A stretch of DNA of 64,000 nt, taken from assembly GCA_022592445.1 (NCBI GenBank), contig JABYQR010000249.1:1-64000 (forward strand), written 5' to 3'. Numbering within the stretch: the stretch's first letter is position 1; each line of letters opens with the position of its first letter. The notes below the pieces were generated by a model. That model had not been told where the DNA came from and made no database searches. It worked only from the letters and a program-made list of their open reading frames with translations. Both the position numbers and the translations under genes were made by a program. The DNA comes from Cytidiella melzeri. Lineage: Eukaryota > Basidiomycota > Agaricomycetes > Polyporales > Irpicaceae. Positions 56,079 through 64,000 of this stretch are shown here, piece by piece.

Positions 56079-59063
56079 ATGGTGTAAGCACTGCTGGTAC
56101 CCTCTCGACAGATGTTGACTGATACCTGTTTGCCTGCAGTAACTTCACAGTAGGCAAGTCGAACTATGTTGGCGTTCGCAGCAGTTTGTGCTGACTGGAG
56201 GGTGATTTATAGACCAGATTCGGGCCCTCATGGACAAGCCCACAAACATCCGTAACATGAGTGTCATTGCTCATGGTGAGTCTTGTATTCTACAGAAATG
56301 ACATTATCTCTGATAAGGGAATAGTCGATCACGGAAAGTCCACTTTAACGGACTCTCTAGTTTCGAAAGCTGGTATTATCGCCAGCGCCAAGGCTGGAGA
56401 CATGCGGTTTACAGACACTCGTGAAGACGAAAAAGAGCGTGGTATCACCATCAAGTCAACCGCCATCTCAATGTACTTCGAGGTTGGTGAGGAGGATGTC
56501 GATGCCATCAAGGAGAAGACGAATGGTGAGCCCCAACAGTCATTGATACCCAAAGAGATAGTCTGACCACGTTCGGCCGCGTTCTAGGCCGAGAGTTCTT
56601 AATCAACCTGATCGACTCGCCTGGACATGTTGATTTCTCGTCGGAAGTCACGGCTGCTCTTCGTGTCACCGATGGTGCTCTCGTCGTCGTCGACTGTATT
56701 GAAGGTGTATGCGTGCAGACGGAGACAGTCCTCCGTCAAGCTCTCACTGAGCGTATCAAACCCGTCGTCGTCATCAACAAGGTCGACCGTGCACTCCTTG
56801 AGCTCCAGACCGACAAGGAGACTCTCTTCCAGACCTTCAGCCGTACTATCGAGAGCGTGAACGTCATCATCTCGACATATCACGATGCTGCTCTTGGTGA
56901 CGTGCAGGTCTACCCCGAGAAGGGTACTGTCGCCTTCGGCTCCGGTCTTCACGGTTGGGCATTCACCCTTCGCCAGTTTGCAGCCCGTTACGCGAAGAAG
57001 TTTGGCGTGGACAAGGAGAAGATGATGGCTAAGCTTTGGGGTGACAACTTTTTCAACCCTGCCACCAAAAAGTGGTCGACAAAGTCAACCGATGCCGATG
57101 GCAAGGAGCTTACTCGTGCCTTCAACATGTTCGTCCTCGATCCGATCTACAAGATCTTTGATGCCGTTATGAACTTCAAGAAGGATGCGATCGTCCCTAT
57201 GCTGGAGAAGCTCGACATCAAGCTTGCCCAGGACGAGCGCGAGCTGGAGGGTAAAGCTCTGCTCAAGGTCGTCATGCGGAAATTCTTGCCGGCCGGTGAC
57301 TCCCTCCTGGAGATGATAGTCATAAACCTTCCCTCGCCTGCTACGGCTCAGCGTTACCGTGTCGAGACCCTCTATGAAGGTCCCATGGACGATGAGACCG
57401 CCATCGGTATCCGCGACTGCGACCCCAACGGACCTCTTTGCTTGTATATCTCTAAGATGGTGCCCACCTCCGATAAGGGACGTTTCTACGCCTTCGGCCG
57501 TGTCTTCTCGGGAACTGTCCGTGCCGGCCCCAAGATTCGTATCCAGGGCCCTAACTACGTTCCCGGAAAGAAGGACGACCTCTTCGTCAAGTCCGTGCAG
57601 CGCACAATTCTCATGATGGGTCGCTACGTCGAACCCATTGAGGATTGCCCGTCCGGTAACATTGTCGGTCTCGTCGGCATTGACCAATTCTTGCTCAAGA
57701 GCGGTACCCTTACCACCTCTGAGACCGCCCACAACATGAAGGTCATGAGGTTCTCCGTGTCACCCGTCGTCCAAGTCGCCGTCGAAGTCAAGAACGCTGC
57801 CGATCTCCCCAAGCTCGTCGAAGGTCTCAAGCGTCTTTCCAAGTCAGATCCTTGCGTCCAAGCTTGGATTGCTGAGACGGGCGAGCACATCGTCGCGGGT
57901 GCTGGTGAGCTTCACTTGGAGATTTGCTTGAAAGATCTCCAAGAGGACCACGCCGGTGTACCCCTCAAGATTTCCGACCCGGTCGTTGCATACCGTGAAA
58001 CTGTCAAGGCTGAGTCTTCGATCGTCGCCCTCTCTAAGTCGCAGAACAAGCACAACCGTCTTTATGTCAAGGCTATGCCGATTGAAGAGGAGCTCACGCT
58101 CGCCATTGAGTCCGGCAAGATCAACTCTCGTGACGATTACAAGCTTCGTGCTCGCGCGCTGGCGGACGATTTCGGCTGGGACGTGACCGATGCCAGGAAG
58201 ATTTGGTGTTTCGGTCCCGACACAACCGGCCCCAATTTGCTCGTTGATGTCACGAAGGGTGTGCAATACCTTAACGAGATCAAGGATTCATGTGTTGCTG
58301 CCTTCCAGTGGGCGACGAAGGAAGGTGTGACCTGCGAGGAGAACATGCGTGGTGTGCGATTCAACGTGCTCGATGTTACGGTAAGAGCCCTTTTCCTTTG
58401 TGGTAGACAGGCGTACTGAAATGCCCACCATGTAGCTGCACACTGATGCCATCCATCGTGGAGGAGGACAGATCATCCCCACATGTCGTCGTGTCTGCTA
58501 CGCAGCATGCTTGCTCGCAGAACCTAGTCTGCAGGAGCCCGTCTACCTCGGTACGTGTCTGTACTCCTCCTTTTCATTCTAAGCACCTAATACCACGATT
58601 CCATGTAGTCGAGATCCAGTGCCCTGAGAACGCCATCGGTGGTATTTACTCCGTGCTTAACAAGCGTCGTGGACAGGTCTTCAGTGAAGAGCAGAGGGCT
58701 GGAACGCCCATGTTCACGGTCAAGGCTTACCTACCCGTCGCTGAGTCCTTTGGCTTCAATGGTGATCTTCGTGCCGCGACTTCAGGTCAGGCGTTCCCCC
58801 AGAATGTGTTCGATCACTACGAGATCATGCCTGGATGTAAGTGTGGCTGTTCTTCTGTGTTGTTAGTGACGCTTGTGCTAATATTCCGTCAAAGCCCCTC
58901 TTGAGAAGGGCAGCAAGCTTGAGGAAATCGTGAAAAAGATCCGTATCCGCAAGGGTCTCAAGGTATGTTACTACTTTTTATATCATCGGCAGTCCAGTGG
59001 CTGATTTTAGTTCTGCGTTAGCCCGATATCCCCTCTCTCGACAACTACTACGACAAGCTCTGA
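56079..59063 (+). CDS. eEF2: elongation factor 2 (eEF2)
   Basis: Nine exons: 56079-56083, 56140-56153, 56213-56275, 56325-56525, 56588-58380, 58436-58550, 58609-58836, 58895-58962, 59022-59063. They sum to 842 codons plus stop, the usual eEF2 length. GTPase motifs are [13 protein letters not shown] (P-loop), [16 protein letters not shown] (switch I), DSPGHVDF and NKVD. The diphthamide loop is [16 protein letters not shown]. The protein ends DNYYDKL. eEF2 moves tRNA and mRNA through the ribosome after peptide transfer. The first coding exon is only five bases and the second 14. The second intron (56154-56212) uses GC-AG, since only AG/GCAAGT gives the conserved [12 protein letters not shown] in frame. 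Intact and certainly functional by appearance. Confidence 0.98.
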
Positions 59064-60087
59064 TCAAATTGTACAACTTGCAGAAGTTCCGCATCGGAAC
59101 TGTGTGCCAACATGATGTATCCGTTGTCCATCACTGTCCTCTCACTGTGTTAGCCTTAGCTTTCTTCTACTGCATTTGTACTCTTTCCATGATCTCAGTC
59201 GGCTGTCAATTTTACTCTTTATCTCTCACTGTCTTGCGCGACGACTCGGAGGCACCAGAGGGCAGGTAATAAGAGACTGATATCATACCACCATGCGATG
59301 GCGATCAGAAGATTGTCCTCTCAGAGGTTACACACAGACCATTATCATGACGCGACTGCTATAGACTGCAATCTCAAGAGAGTCAAAGCTCACAGCAACA
59401 ACGTAGTAGCAGCCCTCTATGGCGAGGATCCCGAGTAGAATCTGGAGCTGTAGTTTTTACAAGAAGGGAGTCACAGGTGTAGAACTTGATTAACACCTTT
59501 GAATCCTTCACACTGGCATGGGTGAGCTATAGGGTTCCGTCGGTAAGTCAATATCAACAAACACATGTCAGTACATGGTGTTAGAAACATGTAAGAAACA
59601 TGTAAGTAACACCGAGGGGAAGAACGTCGCGGGGAACCACCACCACCTCGAAACTGGCAAGTGCCAAGGGAGCCCAGCTAGGGGTCTCTCGCGTCAGGAA
59701 TCATTCCAGACGTACCACAGCGAGTGCTGTGAGCAGCGTGTGCTGTTAAGTGTAGTGTTCTACACGGTGGTTCCCCCCCCCCAGCACCGAAAGCGATGCT
59801 GACGTGGCTTACAATAAAAACGTCCAGGTGCTGCTGAGGCCCTCTGACGAAGACAAACCCCAAGTAACCTATAACTACGCTCAGACGGAGTAATTACAGC
59901 TAACGAAGAAACGATAGACGCGCCCGAAACCGGGCTCATATCAGCGCACCTTCTATTTTAGGAAAGGGTGTGACGTCACGTCACCTATGTTACGCGTCGT
60001 TTCCGCGCTGCTCGTTCTGAATACTACGCTCTGTCCTACCAATCCATCTTTTGATTTCCACATCTCTATTGCTCAAGCCTTGACACT
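59064..60087. other. intergenic; no gene seen
   Basis: 3' flank of eEF2, then sequence of unknown origin. It contains a C10 run at 59774 and a GTGACGTCACGTCAC palindromic element at 59970-59984, ~100 bp before the transposase ATG, carrying two overlapping CRE-like ACGTCA sites. Left terminal repeat of the transposon not identified. Confidence 0.5.
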
Positions 60088-61288
60088 ATGCCACGCCGCC
60101 ACATTCCGACTGAGCAGAAAGAGCTCCTCCTTGTTTTGAGTCAAAATGGCATGCCAGATGTCGATCTTCAATACTATGCTAATGTCAGCAAGCGGACAAT
60201 GCAAAGACTTCGAAGGATGAGCCGGGAGGAAGGAAGGGTTTCTCGAAGGTCCTTTTTTTGCGGTCGGCCAAGGGCTCTCGGAGCTTTGCCACTTTCAGTG
60301 CGTAATCTTCAATCATATACAATACATACCTGACCTGTAGTTCCGCTCAAAGTACTTTGAAGCTCTTGTTGAGCAGTGCCCGGATATGAGCCTATCTGAG
60401 CTTCGAGATGCTCTCAAGCTGACATTTCGGACTGATGTCACGGAGCGTACAATATCTGCCTCAATGAAGCGTCGCGGATACACCCGTAAACAAGTATGTC
60501 AATTTTGTTATGCTAATCTGTCACGTCCGAGTCCGAATCTTATCTTATTCTACAGCTTATGCGGCCAGCTCTTGAGCGTTCCGAAGAGCTTCGTGCTGAC
60601 TATCAGCAACGTGTTGCTCAATATCACCCTGAGCAGCTGGTATTTCTTGATGAGGCCGCAACAAATCGACACACCGCACGTCGATCCTACGGGTGGTCAC
60701 CGATTGGAGATAGGGCACGGCGCCACGACTGTTTCGTACGGGGAACAAGGTGCGTCATTCATCAACTTATACATCCTTTGTGCTGACTCAAGTGTAGATA
60801 CTCTGTTCTCCCTGCGATCTCGTTGAGCGGTGTCGTGTATCTCGACATTATTGCTCGAGCATGGAATGCAGAGCTGTTTTCAAGATACGTAGACAATCTC
60901 CTTGTCATGATGAATCCGTATCCAGCTCCAAACTCTGTTCTTGTGATGGACAATGTAAGTTTGCATCACTTTGCAGGAATCCGGGCCAAGGTTGAAGAAA
61001 GGTACGTTTGTCTTGAAGTTATTAGTCATCTGCTTGCTTATCAATTCTGGTTCAAGGGGCTGCCGCCTAGAGTATTTATCTCCCTACTCCCCTGACTTCA
61101 ATCCATGTGAAGAAGGGTTCTCTGCAATGAAAGCATGGCTGCGGCGGAACCGGAACTATGTCCTTGGTGAGCTATCTGGAGATAAGACATGTGACCCGTT
61201 CGCTATGCTCACTCGTGCGGTGTTTGACTCAATGACTTCTAAGAGTATTAGAGGATGGTTTCATGACTCAGGCTATGTTGTAGACTAG
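60088..61288 (+). CDS. intact DD34E transposase (IS630/Tc1-mariner superfamily)
   Basis: Five exons: 60088-60297, 60341-60493, 60556-60749, 60798-61001, 61057-61288; GT-AG introns of 43-62 bp; 330 codons plus stop. An N-terminal helix-turn-helix (DVDLQYYANVSKRTMQRLRR) is followed by a second one (SLSELRDALKLTF, RTISASMKRRGYTRKQ). The catalytic triad is LVFLDEAATN, SVLVMDNVSLHH and DFNPCEEGFSAMKAW, with 34 residues between the second Asp and Glu. The enzyme would cut and paste the element at TA-type sites. The uninterrupted, fully spliced structure suggests recent activity or domestication. A possible intron inside the DN-VSLHH region (GTAAGT...TTTGCAG) is rejected because reading through keeps the catalytic segment. 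Confidence 0.9.
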
Positions 61289-61378
61289 ATATTGGAATTA
61301 AAATATGTACTCTTTGCGTGTCAAAATCCTGTATATACATAGGAATAAAATATATAACAGGAACTGTAAATGTGCGGA

Positions 61379-62735
61379 TTAGGCATACATATCATCAATA
61401 TCATCTTCAAGTTCAATGACTACGGAGGGTTTGGGAGGAGTGTTTTCTTTTCCCTCAATACGCTGACGCTTTGCTGATCCTAGCTGCGTCACAATTGCGC
61501 TGACCTCCCGGACGAAAGTGCGCACCATTCCAGGAGGAAGTCCAACGAGATCAGTGAAAAGGTGCAGATCATCCTTTGAGTCGACAATGTTTTGTGCGTA
61601 ATAAAACCCGTGCGCTTTGAACTGTTCAGCATAAGACGGAAGATTGGCTGCAGGCATACGTTCATGTAAGCGCTGGAGAATGTCGGTAAGCAAAATGAGA
61701 GGATCTTCTGTATTGAGCTCGTCATCCACTTTTCGCTTTGACGAAGAGACCTAAGTCTTTGTATTAGATTCTACATCATATAACATAGTTGATAGTAACA
61801 TACAGTAAGAGTTGGCTCAGGATTGCTGATGTGAACATGAACAGCTGGCATATTGATGCTGGGAGCAGCCTTCTTCGGAGAGGTTTGGAGGCGAATCTCG
61901 TTCTTGATCTTGTTATCAAATCCATTACTGTTTGGCCGTACTTTACACGTTCTGTCAGCATCAGGATCATTTTTCTGTTACAATGTCACTATAGTACTAA
62001 TATCTCGGAGAATCGGTTTGGAAACGTACCATAGCCCAAGCCCAATTTAGCATATCTTCCAAAGTCAAAAGAATATGCACGGTCGGGTCCTTTGGGTCTT
62101 TCCAGCACCAGCGGTTACCATTCTGTCCCTGACAGTTGCAAGCCAGATGCTGGAGACAGAGCTGAAACTCTGTGCTGCAATCCTCCTCTGTCGCCTTTGC
62201 CTGTGCTGCCTTCTCGAGTACTTTGGCAGCCTTGCCTGGAGCTACCGCTTTTTCGGGCTGCTTTTCTGTCTTAGATTTCTGGCATATTCTGTTAGTACGC
62301 ACTAGATGTTTGGAGTAGACAATGATACATACAATTAGATGAATTGTGACTTTACCATTAGGAGATGACCGGGGCTGCTGACGATATTTGGTCCAACGCT
62401 CGAAAAGGCGTCTAACATCATTATCGTCCTTGAGCCTATTTGGTGTGCCTGTATCACTGGAAAACTTGTAACCAATGGTCATTGTAGCAGAATCTTCATT
62501 GAGCTTCAAGGCAATTTCCTCGAGGAAGTCTACAGGCTCCAGGTCGAGCGAAAGGGAGAGATCAACCTTTCCTTCTGCAGTGGGGATAGAAAGGACAATA
62601 TCCGTGACAGCTACATGATGGACTTTATCGTATGAATGATGGACATATAGAAGAAAGAACATACCGGGTTTTGGAGCCTTAGCCTGTTTCTTCAAGTGTG
62701 CCTGTGACTGCTGACTTGGAGCTCCTACAGCCTGC
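61379..62735 (-). CDS. convergent partner gene of the transposase, 5' end cut by a LINE
   Basis: Exons 62735-62665 (partial), 62610-62333, 62278-62030, 61974-61804 and 61750-61379 read as one frame to the stop. Three parts are visible. One is a ubiquitin-like or PB1-like N-terminal region (DIVLSIPTAEGKVDLSLSLD, IGYKFSSDTGTPNRL). Another is a Cys/His/Trp module (LQHLACNCQGQNGNRWCW, then PTVHILLTLEDMLNWAWAM). Last is a SAM-like C-terminal helix set (LPSYAEQFKAHGFYYAQNIV, LPPGMVRTFVREV) before an acidic end. Similar modules occur in expanded agaric proteins of unknown function. The stop lies 90 bp from the transposase stop, tail to tail. The exon upstream of 62735 is replaced by the LINE poly(A) tract, so the start is lost. 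Confidence 0.7.
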
Positions 62736-64000
62736 TTTTTTTTTTTTTTTTTTTTTTTTTAACTTCCTTGTTTATTGTCCTCGAGGGCGTAGCCCTATGG
62801 TAGACAAAATACATCCTGTAACTACTGCTTACGGTTCTGTATTCAACGTTGACGAAATCAAAGGGGTGGTGAGAGGAAGGTGGTTCGCTCGTCACATTTG
62901 TCGGGGGTGGGGTTGTATTATCTAGGTGTAAGGTTAGAAAAAGGTGCATAAGGTGCGCTTTGGCTCGAGGTGCTCTGCCGACTGAACGGGAGAGGCTGGG
63001 TTCTAAACCTGCTACCCTTTTCTGAGGACTTGGTCCCCTGGGCTTCGCCTCTTGCGGTAGCAGGAAGCCGGTCGGTGGTCCTCCACCTCCCGTCGAAACT
63101 CCCCCAACCTCTGAGCGTCTTGCCGCGCGTTCGAAGGTGAAAATAGTAGCATTGATCGTTTCGCCGTTTGTGTTCGGTGCGCGTTGCTCTCTTTGTGTGC
63201 TCCCGTCAGTTGTGGTAAGCGTGATACAAGTGAGTACTTCTCTTTGTGTCTCCTCATCTCCTTTCTCTTTCCCTTTCCCTTCCGTTGTTTCCTCCTTTCC
63301 CCTTCTTTCCCTTTTCGCCCGCTTCCTTCGGTAAGGACATGTCCCATAGTGCTCGAATGAAACGACCAGTGGCGTGTATGTATTTGAAGAGCGGTCTCAT
63401 CAGTTTGGGGTTGTTGAGTAAGTCCGGTACAGAACGTGCTGGTTGTCCGATTTCAAAGGTGAGTGCGATTCGGTGCCTTTCGTGCGCTGGGCAGTGGAGC
63501 AGGAAATGCTTCGTGCTTTCGGATTGCATCTCGCACGCCAGGCACAGCGGTGTCAATGCTTTGCCTATGCGGTGTAGGTGCTGGTTCAACGGGGCGTGTC
63601 CTGAGCGTAGTTGGAACAGCAGTGCTGCGTGTCGTCTCGGGAGTTCTGCGATGAGTTCGATGAATTTGTCTGAGGGGAGGCTGGAGTCTATGTCTCGGAG
63701 TTTTTCGTGTCGTGGTGAGCTGGTCCATGTTTCCGTCGCTGCCGCTTTTAGCTGTGCTGCCTTGATCTGTCTGAGCTTGGACGTGCTTTGGGGTAGAGTT
63801 CTGCGCAGGAAGAGTGGGAGGTTTGTTTGGCCGGAGGATTGTCCTCGCGCTGCCTTCTTTGCCTCTTTGTCTGCCTCCTCGTTTCCGTCGATGTCGCTGT
63901 GTCCTGGGACCCATCGCACCGTAAGCTTGAAGTTACCGTGTTTCACGCGCAGTTTCCCAACTGTGTGGTGGAAGTTGTCGAGGAGGTAGTGTGCTGGTCC
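62736..64000 (-). mobile_element. LINE (RNase H-bearing non-LTR element), 3' part
   Basis: On the minus strand the element runs from beyond the right edge to a 25-base poly(A) (poly-T at 62736-62760). A ~490-bp 3' UTR lies between the ORF stop and the tail. The tail abuts coding sequence of the partner gene, marking the insertion. The 5' end and the target duplication cannot be checked because they lie outside the window. Confidence 0.9.
63254..63994 (-). CDS. LINE ORF2 C-terminus: RNase H and zinc-knuckle-like region
   Basis: The open frame from the right edge reads LTVRWVPGHSDIDGNEEADK, the last RNase H motif, then an all-helical region with RRHAALLFQLRSGHAPLNQH. The terminal Cys/His motif CLACEMQSESTKHFLLHC is typical of Tad1/I-like LINEs of fungi, and a basic GKKGKGGNNGRERERERR tail follows. 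Endonuclease and reverse transcriptase domains would lie beyond 64000. The product drives target-primed reverse transcription. It is open for ~230 codons, so the insertion is fairly young. Confidence 0.92.
   Translation of the reverse strand, partial: AHYLLDNFHHTVGKLRVKHGNFKLTVRWVPGHSDIDGNEEADKEAKKAARGQSSGQTNLPLFLRRTLPQSTSKLRQIKAAQLKAAATETWTSSPRHEKLRDIDSSLPSDKFIELIAELPRRHAALLFQLRSGHAPLNQHLHRIGKALTPLCLACEMQSESTKHFLLHCPAHERHRIALTFEIGQPARSVPDLLNNPKLMRPLFKYIHATGRFIRALWDMSLPKEAGEKGKKGKGGNNGRERERERR

Noticed and set aside
57085..57732. Long antisense frame inside eEF2
   Set aside because: Shadow of strong codon bias in the eEF2 exon on the other strand.
60955..60976. Candidate intron (GTAAGT...TTTGCAG) in the transposase
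   Set aside because: Only 22 bp, and reading through preserves the catalytic DN..LHH segment and the DD34E spacing.

Overview
The window is a piece of a filamentous basidiomycete genome, most likely an Agaricomycete. The evidence is dense ~45-65 bp GT-AG introns, an 842-residue eEF2, PalI/Rim9, a fungal SLD3-type protein, and a typical agaric mobilome (chromodomain Ty3/gypsy, Ty1/copia, Helitron, an RNase H LINE, an intron-bearing DD34E transposase). No annotation was available; all calls come from reading the sequence.

Layout. 1-44.3 kb is a transposon graveyard. It holds a copia element running off the left edge (1-3.7 kb, minus), remnants of gag-like genes (3.7-5.9 kb), a 5'-truncated Helitron (7.28-11.0 kb, minus), fragments of host genes (LYS1-like, WOPR/Gti1-Pac2-like, 13.9-15.1 kb) and an E2-like (UEV) gene (16.9-17.9 kb). 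Then come two head-to-tail repeats with Helitron-like ends and ~140-bp tandem arrays (19.1-22.6 kb), an unrecognised ORF for a possible secreted protein (24.1-24.6 kb), and a nested gypsy complex (25.9-44.3 kb). That complex has four LTR families, here called A, B, C and D. B forms a tandem LTR-internal-LTR-internal arrangement in which two element bodies share one LTR. C exists only as three near-identical solo LTRs, each with a perfect 5-bp target duplication, two of them sitting inside B and D. Elements A and B carry an extra ORF before gag, and D carries an antisense, intron-bearing zinc-cluster gene between pol and the 3' LTR.

44.8-59.1 kb is a compact island of ordinary genes: a DCAF11/WDR23-type WD40 protein, an SLD3-like replication factor with an MCB box just before its ATG, a signal-peptide/KDEL agmatinase-family enzyme, PalI/Rim9 (minus), a GNAT acetyltransferase with a decayed tandem copy (minus), and eEF2. 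For the spliced genes the exon sums I propose are all multiples of three.

60.1-64 kb returns to mobile DNA: an intact five-exon DD34E transposase, a convergent partner gene, and a LINE (minus) whose poly(A) tail cuts into the partner gene's first exon. The most interesting items are the shared pre-gag ORF of two gypsy families, the antisense zinc-cluster gene in gypsy D, the self-priming signatures in both A and B, the Helitron with a deubiquitinase-like C-terminal ORF, and the transposase/partner pair.
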